Positions 41,585 through 50,960 of a stretch of DNA of 64,000 bases are shown piece by piece (positions within the stretch are counted from its first letter, which is position 1; each line of letters starts with the position of its first letter). A program made the translations under genes and the position numbers. This stretch comes from Hofstenia miamia. Its lineage: Eukaryota > Xenacoelomorpha > Acoela. The notes under the pieces are model-generated. The model worked only from the letters and a program-made list of their open reading frames with translations, made no database searches and was not told the DNA's origin. The stretch spans positions 2,085,315-2,149,314 of the forward strand of contig SCFE01000016.1 of the NCBI GenBank assembly GCA_004352715.1. The letters run 5' to 3'.

Positions 41585-42345
41585 ACAATCGTGTAAACAA
41601 AAGCCTATAAAATCAAATAAAGTTAAACAATGGTGTGTGAGTTGATAAAGATGCGACAGTCACCAAATGTATACAAGCTGTAAAAACATGGAAAAGTCAA
41701 CAAAGCAGTGAAACCCGGAAAAGCCGTGTAATGTATGCAACCATATAACATTATAAAAGGCATGTAAGAGTGAACAACATGGAAAAGTTGATAAAAGCAG
41801 TGAAATGGTCACCAAATGTGTACAACCAAAAAATTAAATAAAACCAATAGAGTTGGTAAAGAAAAGTTAGCTGTATAAAAGTTGGTAAATGATGTAACAA
41901 TCTGTAATCATGTATAATTATTTTTTGAAAAAATGTATATGAGTGTGTATAAATTATATTAATAAATAAGATTGCATGTAGCATTTTTTAGAAGGCGAAT
42001 TTCGGTACTCTTTCCGAAAATGTATACTGGTTTTATTATGTATTACGCCATTAAGTTTAGTGAATATGCGATCTCTTTGTTTAATTTCTATATTTAATAT
42101 TTTCCATGTGTATTAACGAAATAGTTTAAAATTAGTTATTTTTTAACATGTAAACTAGACAATCGTGTTTTTTACTAATGTCTAAAAATTCCATGCGCAT
42201 TTATTATGAAAATTAATTATTGGTTGAAAAAGTCGTGATATGATAAACGTGTTACAATGAATTTTGACAAGTGCGATTTTGAAAGTTTTCCCGGATTATA
42301 CTGTAAGTTTCTTGAAATTATGGAAAATTAGCTTGTAATATATCA
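41585..42345. repeat. Degenerate tandem-repeat spacer between joins
   Basis: At 41,630-41,910 loosely repeated units contain ACATGGAAAAGT, CACCAAATGTGTACA and GCAGTGAAA. They resemble in style the reversed T-rich repeats of the element's left terminus (36,540-36,755). 41,950-42,345 has no recognised feature. Confidence 0.4.
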
Positions 42346-42605
42346 AAATAACCCAAAAGGGGTTGTTATAATAAGGTATATATTAACGCGATGTAATGCA
42401 AACATTTGTGATATTATCAAAGTGGAATTAGTCATGCCAAAAATGGCCTGTGATATTATCAAAGTGAACCCAAAAGGGGTTGTTATAATAAGGTATATAT
42501 TAACGAGATGTAATGCAAACATTTGTGATATTATCAAAGTGAAATTACTCATACCAAAAAATGACCCATGATATTATCAAAGTGAAATTACTCATACCAA
42601 AAAGT
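42346..42605. repeat. Tandem repeat, ~120-bp unit with ~45-bp subunits
   Basis: ACCCAAAAGGGGTTGTTATA followed by TAAGGTATATATTAACG occurs twice (from 42,352 and 42,470). The subunit GATATTATCAAAGTG with TCATACCAAAAA occurs four times. Confidence 0.85.
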
Positions 42606-42681
42606 GGGCTCCAACATGTAAATCAATTCAAGCATTACTAATTGAAAATCCATTAGTAGATACACTTAAAAATATGTGACN

Positions 42682-43880
42682 TTTTTAAAATCCAGTGTTA
42701 AACGTATATTCGCACCACTCAATTCAGGATACAAAACCTCGTTGTTGGCCTCTGCAATGCTAGTCAGATCAAAAACCATAATCGCATGTTTGTTATATTG
42801 GGTGTATGGTATTCCACCGCCATCATTATTTATCCCCAGAGCCTTTATTGATTGATAATATGCCTGCGCATAGTTGTCATCTCCAACTAACATGGGGGTG
42901 TATGCAATATTTGATCCTCCACAGCTTATAGTAACTTGAGGGAGTCCTCTAAATTTATATGAAAATGGGTTTGTATACATTATGCCTGTAAACTGGCGAT
43001 TTGGAACAATTGCCAAGGCGATTCTTCTAATGGGTTCATTGGAAAAAACATTTTCTCTAGTAAGTGTGTTCTGACCCGGTGGAATTATAAATGTACGTGT
43101 AAGAATTCTTGTAAAGTGGTATGTAGCAGGAGTTGTCAATAGCGTTTTTTCAATTGCCAAATGTACACTTTCTGCAACTCTGAGTTTTCTTAGAGTTAGG
43201 AAGGCACCAGTAATTTGCGTTTTGTAATCTGTATTATTATCTGAAATTAGGGAAAAATCGTCTTGTGATCTTAAAAGCTTTAGCCGAATATCAACACCGG
43301 GTATTAGTAATTTTTCACATTGGAAAAAATCAATTGCGAGAGGGCCGTAGAAACTCGTCACCTTGCTTTCCGTGGTTAGCGCTCTACGTCTATACTGACC
43401 ATCTTTTTCATCACACTCTTTTATCAGTTTATCGGGGTGTTTCTCATAATAATAGCCACTTGATGTTAGTATTGAAGTCTTGTTGGCTGAACTTTTTGAT
43501 AGTTCATTAGTAATCATAACTGTATGTGGCCATACCGCATCACCCATGTGTAATAAAACACCATTTGCATATAAACTATAATCACTAAACAATGACTGTA
43601 GGGCGTTATTTGTTAAACAAACTTGATCTTGTTTTGTATCATCTGCGTCATCCCAAACTAGATTCCCATCATCACTTTTGCGTACAATTTTCACCGATAA
43701 ACCGAGATGTATACTTTGCAAATCAATGTACTCATTTTGCTCTAACCTGAAATTATATTCAACAAGTGGTCCATTAAAACCAGAAGTTGGGAAATATTCC
43801 TGTGTACTTCCACCATTAAAGTTTACCAACACCTTATCACGTTCGAAAATATCCAGGCAAGAATGAGTGAACGTGGTCAT
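42682..43880 (-). CDS. Major capsid-like protein, F54H12.2 family, 3' end cut by a join
   Basis: About 400 codons. Two ATGs are possible: 43,910, or 43,880 (MTTFTHSCLDIF), which I prefer because family members start close to such a sequence. Motifs characteristic of this Polinton-associated family are visible: the N-terminal GPLVEYNFRLEQNEYIDLQS, TNNALQSLFSDYSLYANGVL (typical 'N..L.SLF...+..LNG'), WPHTVMITNELSKSS, SGYYYEKHP, the middle block RRALTTESKVTSFYGPLAID, KLLIPGVDIRLKL, and the C-terminal GIPYTQYNKHAIMVFDLT. Family members are thought to be double-jelly-roll capsid proteins. The frame is open throughout and ends at N 42,681 within the final strand (IRLTLDF), so the last residues are uncertain. 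Confidence 0.8.
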
Positions 43881-43989
43881 GACAGGTATCAAACTAATAT
43901 CAAGTGTCAATGTGTACAGCTATTTATACTAAATTCTTAAAAATGTCAGTTTTCTTTATGATGGGTTTCTTTTTTACTATGTGTGGACG

Positions 43990-44395
43990 AGGTTTACGTT
44001 GTTTCTTGCACTGGAAACTGTAAATTGTTTAATTCCACACTTTGTTTTAATTGTTTTTGTTATCCTCCCTGGTTCGGAGAAGCCATTACCAGTTTGTTCA
44101 CAATGCCAACGTCATTTATTAAATTGATTCCTGACCATGTTTTTTGCTACATTGGCAATTCTTCATTTAAAAACCTTTTTCACATTTTCGCCAGAGACTG
44201 TGTCGCTTAAACCCGAAATTGATTCATCCAAAATCTCATTACCGATATTGCTTAATACATTTTTCAAGGGTGGAATCATTTTCAATGCTAGTGGTATGGC
44301 AATGCGCCCTAGTGTGGTAATTACTCCTAAGCCTTTTTGACGAGTTATTGCTGTAGGGTTTTTCTACTCACTTGTTCACTATAATATTGCTCCAT
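43990..44395 (-). pseudogene. pX-like core protein, degenerate copy 1
   Basis: A frameshifted copy of the protein at 46,440-46,748. After the first codons (MEQYYSEQ) the frame breaks, then GLGVITTLGRIAIPLALKMI, NEILDESISGLSDTVSG and NVKKVFK are readable, followed by an in-frame stop and a basic tail. It lies directly downstream of an integrase C-terminal relic and upstream of the major-capsid-like gene. Confidence 0.6.
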
Positions 44396-44434
44396 ACTAA
44401 ATGATTTGACAATTACATATATAGGTTATTTATA

Positions 44435-44695
44435 CTATTCTATTCTTGTCCATGCACGCTTTCTAATTACTCTAGTCAATTCCTGTTGGTAGAATTTTCC
44501 TTTAATTATTTCACCATCAGTGTCATTACTACTTGACTTTAATTCATATATAACAGGGATCGTGAGAAACACTTTGTTTATTTTAAAAACCTCAGTTTGA
44601 AATTGTGGCGAGTAGCCTTTTTGAAATGTGTAATCAGATTTTGAAATTCTTACCAGATCACCAATGTGAAACAACGGTGGTTGGTAATGCTTATT
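44435..44695 (-). pseudogene. Integrase C-terminal domain fragment (copy 1)
   Basis: The open frame reads PPLFHIGDLVRISKSDYTFQ, KGYSPQFQTEVFKI, then VIYELKS and IIKGKFYQQELTRVI. This is the C-terminal SH3/chromo-like domain of Polinton integrases (the 'GD.VRI....F.KGY...W..E.F.I' pattern, here Q for W). It is cut by the hAT insertion at about 44,700, so the catalytic core is absent. A second copy lies at 46,780-47,215. Confidence 0.75.
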
Positions 44696-44699
44696 ACTA

Positions 44700-46446
44700 G
44701 GGCAATTTTTTTTTACCTAAAAAACAGCAAATTTTGACTTTAAAAATGATAAAATTTGACAAATTTTGACATAAAAAAACGAAAAATTTTCTAATCTAGA
44801 ATTCTATTCCATTTTAGTTTATTGTAGTACAAACACAAATATTTCCACACATTTTCCGGCAAAAAAAGTCTGTCCTTGCAAAGAAGCTTACTCAGCATAG
44901 AGAATGATCGTTTAACCATAGCAGAAGTTGGCTGGCAACACTGAAGTTCTGTGTACATGGCTGGAGACACGTTCTCTTTCTTCGATTTAATAATGTTATC
45001 AATGTCACAGTTCTTGAGCATACGCTTTTTAATATATGGACCAATGCCAACACAGTCCTGTTTCAAGTGTAGCATCATAATATCGTCGTGGGCTTCTTTC
45101 AAAGTGTATTTCAAACTCTTCATCTTTTTGATCAGTCTCGGAAGTTCCTGGTAGTCATGCTGAATCTTCACGAGTGACTCTGCAACTTTGACATCATTGA
45201 CAGCAGCTTTAGCACGACTAACAAGGATACCTGTTCCTTCGAAAGAATTGACAATTTCCCGCACTTCCGGTAAGTTCATGGCGTAATACTCGGCCGCACG
45301 TAACCATGTACCCCAGCGAGTGAGCACTGGCTGAGGCGGAGTCCCAATTTTAGAGAACATGTTGCAGCGGTTTCTGTTCTTAACTGTCACTGCCTTGACC
45401 GTCGAAATGAGGTTGTCGACGTCTTGAAAGTGACTGCGCACTTTCTCAGCGCAGTTGTGTAAAAGATGCGCCATGCAGGTAATATGAAATAGCTGCGGAT
45501 ATAGCAGTTTCAGCGTCGCGGTGCTTGAAGTCATGTATCTTGCCGCATCGGACAGTAGCAGAACGAAATTATTTCTTTGCACGTCCATCTTCTTGAGCGC
45601 ATCATCGATTTTCGCTATAACCACTTGCTGATTCACAGTATCCACCACACTGCAGTCCACGACGTACGTAGTCTCTGGCATTTTCGTGTCGCCGATGAGA
45701 ATGTTGAGGTATTTTCTACCGCAAACATCACTTTCATCAACAATGATGAAGACGTTTTTGCTGTGGAGACACTCCTTGAGCCAATTCAGTTGTTCATCAG
45801 CTAACGATTCCATGTGCACTCAACAAGTGCTCTCGGACGGAACAGGCTGCCCGATATCAGTGAAGAGCTGTCGGATCTTTGTGTTTTGCAGCTTATCAAG
45901 AGGGATGTCCGCCAACAGGAAGGCGTCAACCAATTTGCTCTTAAAGTCTTTCTTCAAACTTGGAAAGAAGGTTTGTTGGGGTTTTTTCTCCTCTGCATTC
46001 GCCAAGAGCAGTTTTTTGTGCTTTGCAGATGATTGGTGACTCTCTACCCTGAAGCGCTTGTCAACGTTCACTATTTGGCAGCAAAATATACAAAAGAGGT
46101 CACCATTAGGATTCACGCAAAACTCATATGGCAATTCCCTTGCGTACAGATGAGCTTTGTTACTGAGACTAACACGCACTTTGGGCATCTTGAATACAGA
46201 GGTAAAACAGTTCCAGTGGTGACGCGAGAGACAAAATAGTAAATAGACCAACGAAGTAGCTCATGCACATCCTACACACACGCCTGCACAAGTGAAGAGC
46301 ACTCATTGGTTCACTGGCAGCCAACGTTTGTCATCATTTCTCCTTCCTACGTCATTCTTTTAGCTAAATTGTTATAATCATAAATTTTTACTTTTTTTGA
46401 CCTAACCCATTTTTTTTGACAAAATTTTGACTTTTTTTGACTTGCT
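44700..46446 (-). mobile_element. hAT-type DNA transposon inside element B
   Basis: The left border is at about 44,700 (after GCTTATTA) and the right at about 46,445 (before GCTTGTTC). These octamers share six of eight bases and could be a decayed 8-bp target duplication. The flanking noncoding DNA has oligo-T with repeated TTTGAC on the right and TTTTGAC/AAATTTTGAC motifs on the left. The Polinton sequence is not continuous across it: integrase C-terminus on the left, pX gene on the right, so it sits at a junction of two copies. Confidence 0.65.
44791..46188 (-). pseudogene. hAT transposase with one in-frame stop
   Basis: One reading frame of about 465 codons from ATG 46,188 (MPKVRVSLSNKAHLYAREL), broken only by a TGA at 45,820-45,822. 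The N-terminus holds a C2H2/BED-type finger: LFCIFCCQIVNVDKRFRVES then HQSSAKHKK, similar to CGGBP1-like proteins. The catalytic region has FIIVDESDVCGRKYLNIL, LLLSDAARYMTSS (second Asp) and FHITCMAHLLHNCAEKV. A conserved LTRWGTWLRAAEYY follows. The C-terminus has the hAT dimerisation block SAMVKRSFSMLSKLLCKDR. Length and order are normal for the family. The single stop suggests recent activity. Confidence 0.85.
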
Positions 46447-46748
46447 TGTTCACGATTCCGACGTTGTTTATTAAATTGATTTCTGAATGTGTTTTTCACT
46501 ACATTGGTAATTCTTCATTTTAAAACTTTTTTCACATCTTTGCCAGAGACTATGTCATTTAAACCCAAAATTGATTCATCCAAAATCTCATTACTGATAT
46601 TGCTTAATACATTTTTCAAGGGTGGAATCATTTTCAATGCTAGTGGTATGGCAATGCGTCTGAGTGTGGTAATTACACCAAAACCTTTTTGACGAGTTAT
46701 TGCTGTAGGGTTTCTACCACTTGCTTGTTCACTATAATATTGCTCCAT
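46440..46748 (-). pseudogene. pX-like core protein, copy 2, with an in-frame stop
   Basis: From ATG 46,748: MEQYYSEQASGRNPTAITRQ, then GFGVITTLRRIAIPLALKMI, NVLSNISNEILDESILGLND and IVSGKDVKKVLK, a TGA at about 46,517, and a further basic tail (VVKNTFRNQFNKQRRNREQ). The small basic protein with 'RG.G....+...P+....... .G.E.L..GL.D..SG.+VK..LK' resembles the pX-like, possibly membrane- or DNA-associated core protein found in Polintons and adintoviruses. The assignment is inferred from this pattern. The stop likely inactivates it; the tail is cut by the hAT. Confidence 0.6.
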
Positions 46749-46779
46749 ACTGAATGATTTGACAATTAAACATATAGGC

Positions 46780-47215
46780 TATTTATACTATTCTATTCTT
46801 GTCCATGTACACTTTCTAATTACTCTAGTCAATTCCTGTTGGTAGAATTTTCCTTTAATTATTTCGCCATCANAGTTATTGCTGTAGGGTTTCTACCACT
46901 TGCTTGTTCACTATAATATTGCTCCATACTGAATGATTTGACAATTAAACATATAGGCTATTTATACTATTCTATTCTTGTCCATGTACACTTTCTAATT
47001 ACTCTAGTCAATTCCTGTTGGTAGAATTTTCCTTTAATTATTTCGCCATCAGCATCACTACTATTCAACTTTAATTCATATGTAATGGGGATTGTGGGAA
47101 ACACTTTGTTTATTTTAAAAATCTCTGTTTGAAATTGTGGTGAGTAGCCTTTTCAAAATGTGTAATCAGATTTTGAAATTCTTACCAGATCACCAATGCA
47201 AAACAATGGTGGTCA
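46780..47215 (-). pseudogene. Integrase C-terminal domain, copy 2, with stops and an assembly duplication
   Basis: It continues the integrase (47,213) after a TGA: PPLFCIGDLVRISKSDYTF, a second stop, GYSPQFQTEIFKINKVF, and IIKGKFYQQELTRVI at the C-terminus. The last ~180 bp are present twice (46,690-46,872 and 46,874-47,057) around a single N at 46,873, most likely an unmerged overlap. Confidence 0.7.
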
Positions 47216-47930
47216 ATAAAGCTTATTACTAACAGTCATTAGTTTTCCAATCAGGTGTGGTACATGTTTTTTTCTTACAGAATTTGGAGACATGCCTATT
47301 GTACGATTTACTCTGGAATTTAAGACACCAACAATTTGTTGAAGTTTATCTATATATTTATAACCCTTGCTAAAGTGTAGATACTTGAATAGAATTTCTT
47401 TCAAACTCCTTATTGCTCTTTCTGCACACACCGCTTTCATGTTTGAATTTGTGCTATATGCTGTTATATTATTTCTATTGCAGAAATCATTAAACACTCC
47501 TTTAAATTCTGTTCCCCAATCAACCCAAATCTTTTTCACATTACGCCAGTTATCAAATTTTTTAAAAGCAGACAACACATGACTAGCAGTTTTATTATAC
47601 AATGGTTGTACACGAATTTTTTTTGAACAAAATATCATAACAAACAAGCAAGTACTTTATCCCTCTATTGTACGATGCTAGACTTTCAACAACTGCTAAA
47701 TCCATAGTCCATATTTCATCAATGCCAAATGCAAAACCATGTTGACGTGGGAATTTTCTTACAGCTGACTTGTGTATAGTGTACATATCATTTGTAGCAA
47801 CGAAATTTCTTACATTTTCCAGAGTTATTTTTGGGAATTTCAATTTAGCTTTGCGATACAACTCATAAGCACCTCCAAAACTAGCAGATGATCTTAACGA
47901 GGTGTACAACTGGTGCAAGTGTTTATCCAT
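47213..47930 (-). pseudogene. Polinton-type DDE integrase (F54H12.3-like), frameshifted
   Basis: Integrase inserts element DNA into the host genome. From ATG 47,930 (MDKHLHQLYTSL): SFGGAYELYRKAKLKFPKIT and YTIHKSAVRKFPRQ form the zinc-binding-like N-terminal region typical of Polinton integrases, followed by GIDEIWTMDLAVVESLASYN with the first catalytic Asp. A shift in a run of eight T/A bases near 47,620 moves to a second frame: ASHVLSAFKKF, KIWVDWGTEFKGVFNDFC (second Asp), ITAYSTNSNMKAVCAERAIR (catalytic Glu), and LNSRVNRTIGMSPNSV. All three catalytic residues remain. The start overlaps the end of the upstream frame (48,276 onward). Confidence 0.85.
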
Positions 47931-48210
47931 TACAATTAATTCCAAACCATAAGTTCTTTTCTATTTATAGCTTCATAAACGCGATTATTTTTAACCAGTT
48001 GGGTGAGGATTGCATCAATACTTTTTGAAATTGCACGCACACGTTGGTTTAGTCTTTTGTTTGGTGTTTGCAGTGCGTTTTTGAATTCGGTAAATGATAA
48101 TGAGCCAGCACTTGTGTAAATTGCATCATTGTGTAGGAGAGCATTTGTATTTGAATTGTTTAAAAAGTTTTTTAATTCATCACCAGTTGTGTTATCCTGT
48201 TGACATTGTC
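47873..48210 (-). repeat. Near-duplicate of 48,212-48,549 across a single-N join
   Basis: About 338 bp are repeated with several base differences, including in the orphan ORF region. Either two haplotypes or two element copies have been joined at N 48,211. The genuine order should be checked before using this region. Confidence 0.8.
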
Positions 48211-48275
48211 NCCTCCAAAACTAGCAGATGATCTTAACGAGGTGTACAACTGGTGCAAGTGTTTATCCATTACAA

Positions 48276-48915
48276 TTAATTCCAAACCATAAGTTCTTTT
48301 CTATTTATAGCCTCATAAACGCGATTATTTTTAACAAGTTGGGCGGGGATTGTACCAATACTTTTTAAAATTGCACGCACACACTGGTTTAGTCTTTTGT
48401 TTGGTGTTTGCAGGGCGTTTTTGAATTCGGTAAATGATAATGAGCCAGCACTCATATAAATTGTATCATCATGTAGGAGAGCACTTGTATTTGAACTGTT
48501 TAAAAAGTTTTTTAATTCATCACCAGGTGTGTTATCCAGTTGATATTGTCGTTGTTGAGTGGGTGTGTGAACAGCATTGCATTTTACTTGTAGATCATCT
48601 TGAATGGAAGGAGTTTGTTGTTGTGTGGAATAATGATTACTTGATTTTAGCTGCATACTGTCACCACCGATACATTGTTCTTGACAGCAATCTGATGTTA
48701 ATCTATTGTAATTTTCCAGAGAAATAAGCACCACATTGTATATAATGATTTGAGATTTTAATGCGTTTATATATAGTTCATCATAATGCGTAAAAGGCAA
48801 TTGAAAAATGTTAGTCCATTTGACGTTCTTAGAATTGTAATTTTTTTCGACTTTGAATGTTTTAATAGCGTGGTCTCTGCATACTGACGGTATTTTAGAA
48901 ATGTAGTCTTTTCAT
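48276..48915 (-). CDS. Orphan protein upstream of the integrase, 5' end missing
   Basis: The frame is open beyond the first Met (48,800) back to the NN join at 48,918 (KIPSVCRDHAIKTFKVEKNY, NSKNVKWTNIFQLPFTHYDE), so the true start lies upstream. It continues LYINALKSQIIIYNVVLISL, a Gln/Ser/Thr-rich low-complexity middle, then DELKNFLNSSNTSALL, YMSAGSLSFTEFKNAL, RAILKSIGTIP and NRVYEAINRKEL. The C-terminal ~80 residues look like a small helical domain. The stop lies close to the integrase start in another frame, so the two may be co-expressed. Not recognised. Confidence 0.55.
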
Positions 48916-48956
48916 CANNGGTGGTAATGTTTGTTTTTAACATTATTATCTGAAAA

Positions 48957-49021
48957 ATGCCAGATGGATTGAATGAATTTACAACGTATTTGGACAAACT
49001 GATATATAATGCATGTGAAGT
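48957..49021 (+). pseudogene. Start of an inverted penton-like gene copy
   Basis: On the plus strand ATG 48,957 begins MPDGLNEFTTYLDKLIYNAC, matching the N-terminal GLGEFTTYLNEPINKAC of the minus-strand protein at 39,588-40,346. Upstream (VVMFVFNIII, then TGA) also resembles that protein's first residues. It is cut by the 1-kb gap. An inverted neighbour copy or a mis-joined contig would explain it. Confidence 0.65.
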
Positions 49022-50021
49022 NNNNNNNNNNNNNNNNNNNNNNNNNNNNNNNNNNNNNNNNNNNNNNNNNNNNNNNNNNNNNNNNNNNNNNNNNNNNNNN
49101 NNNNNNNNNNNNNNNNNNNNNNNNNNNNNNNNNNNNNNNNNNNNNNNNNNNNNNNNNNNNNNNNNNNNNNNNNNNNNNNNNNNNNNNNNNNNNNNNNNNN
49201 NNNNNNNNNNNNNNNNNNNNNNNNNNNNNNNNNNNNNNNNNNNNNNNNNNNNNNNNNNNNNNNNNNNNNNNNNNNNNNNNNNNNNNNNNNNNNNNNNNNN
49301 NNNNNNNNNNNNNNNNNNNNNNNNNNNNNNNNNNNNNNNNNNNNNNNNNNNNNNNNNNNNNNNNNNNNNNNNNNNNNNNNNNNNNNNNNNNNNNNNNNNN
49401 NNNNNNNNNNNNNNNNNNNNNNNNNNNNNNNNNNNNNNNNNNNNNNNNNNNNNNNNNNNNNNNNNNNNNNNNNNNNNNNNNNNNNNNNNNNNNNNNNNNN
49501 NNNNNNNNNNNNNNNNNNNNNNNNNNNNNNNNNNNNNNNNNNNNNNNNNNNNNNNNNNNNNNNNNNNNNNNNNNNNNNNNNNNNNNNNNNNNNNNNNNNN
49601 NNNNNNNNNNNNNNNNNNNNNNNNNNNNNNNNNNNNNNNNNNNNNNNNNNNNNNNNNNNNNNNNNNNNNNNNNNNNNNNNNNNNNNNNNNNNNNNNNNNN
49701 NNNNNNNNNNNNNNNNNNNNNNNNNNNNNNNNNNNNNNNNNNNNNNNNNNNNNNNNNNNNNNNNNNNNNNNNNNNNNNNNNNNNNNNNNNNNNNNNNNNN
49801 NNNNNNNNNNNNNNNNNNNNNNNNNNNNNNNNNNNNNNNNNNNNNNNNNNNNNNNNNNNNNNNNNNNNNNNNNNNNNNNNNNNNNNNNNNNNNNNNNNNN
49901 NNNNNNNNNNNNNNNNNNNNNNNNNNNNNNNNNNNNNNNNNNNNNNNNNNNNNNNNNNNNNNNNNNNNNNNNNNNNNNNNNNNNNNNNNNNNNNNNNNNN
50001 NNNNNNNNNNNNNNNNNNNNN
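49022..50021. other. 1000-N assembly gap
   Basis: Placeholder of exactly 1000 Ns. Frames called across it are artefacts. Confidence 0.99.
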
Positions 50022-50454
50022 ATATGCCGCTAGACAAACTATTATTGTTTATGAATTGCTTTCATTCTTAATGTAATTTTCATACAAACTCAAATAAAGC
50101 AAGATAGTTTATAGTATACAAAATTGTTCTATATGCATTCGACAAGTTCATCTAGTAGTTGCAATACTTTAAATAGGATTAACGGTTTTGTTTGTTTAGA
50201 CGTAGATGTCAAAATAACTATATCCACTGTTTAGAAAATGCTTATAAAAGCTTTTATAGGTTGTTATTGATTCATTTTGCCGCGTGCTAAATATTTATGG
50301 TAACAGCTTTGCTGGCATTCGATAAGGAATGCTATAATTAATTCCTACAAAGCATTTTCTGTTAGCATAAATTGTAAATTTTAATTTTGCTGACAATATA
50401 AATTTTCAAATTGATCCGTTAGATGGCTACAACATTTACAAAAATGATGTTCTC
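50022..50454. other. Noncoding spacer
   Basis: AT-rich; nothing recognised. Confidence 0.5.
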
Positions 50455-50915
50455 AATTTCTCCATATGTATTGAAGATCAACAAAATCTTTTAAAAGCAC
50501 GCAATAAGACCATTAATAAGAAATTCAAATTAACTAAGTTAATACCAATACTGCTATGAAAGAAAACATCTAATATTATAATAAAATAATATAAAGCCAA
50601 GCACCATTTCCTAATTAGAATTAATGAACATCTCTCTGGTCATCTAATGTCTGAAATATGCATGCATCAACATCAGTCAAAAAAGAACAATTTTAATGCA
50701 AAAATGAAAACACCAAAAACAAAAATTGCAGGTTTGATTATTAAGACCCATACCAAAGATCATCTATTAAATAAACCACAAATAAACATGAGCATAATAA
50801 ATTTATTTTAAGTGCATGCAAATTTAAGCAGAATTTAGTGCAGTTTATTGTAAATATTATTCCCACAAATTTCGCAATCTGAAGATGATTCTAGAATAGA
50901 AACTGGTTAATATAA
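50455..50915 (+). mobile_element. Penelope-like 3' fragment, plus strand, near-identical to copy I
   Basis: 450 bp match 26,711-27,170 in reverse orientation with very few differences, ending at the same hammerhead-like motif (50,879-50,905) and (TA)n. Only the damaged GIY-YIG tail (INEHLSGHLMSEICMHQHQ) and 3' UTR are present. Confidence 0.85.
50879..50905 (+). ncRNA. Hammerhead-ribozyme-like core, third copy
   Basis: CTGAAGATG, ATTCTAGAAT arm, A, GAAAC; same as at 26,711-26,741 on the other strand. Activity is not established. Confidence 0.45.
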
Positions 50916-50919
50916 ATAA

Positions 50920-50924
<5 letters not shown>

Positions 50925-50960
<36 letters not shown>

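Larger units (their letters stand above)
36331..48917 (-). mobile_element. Polinton/Maverick-like virus-like region B
   Basis: The left end starts AGTAGTAATAGCCGCGGCAA, a Polinton-type AGT terminus resembling element A (AGTAATACCCGAG). Leftward genes include two minor-capsid-like proteins, a major-capsid-like protein (F54H12.2 family), pX-like fragments and a DDE integrase (F54H12.3 type). I infer a virus-like transposon. Missing from the window are protein-primed DNA polymerase B, the packaging ATPase and the protease. Five single- or double-N joins (41,584; 42,681; 46,873; 48,211; 48,918) and internal duplications mean that several copies may have been stitched together. The right end is not defined. 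Confidence 0.75.

Noticed and set aside
42346-42605. CRISPR-like array
   Set aside because: Units are directly abutting and vary without unique spacers; the context is a eukaryotic mobile element.
44791-46188. Host CGGBP1-like DNA-binding gene
   Set aside because: The C-terminal hAT dimerisation block and catalytic-core motifs point to a transposase; flanks are mobile DNA.
48957-50076. Apparent 350-residue frames on both strands
   Set aside because: They cross the 1000-N gap; only the first 65 bp after 48,957 are real coding similarity.
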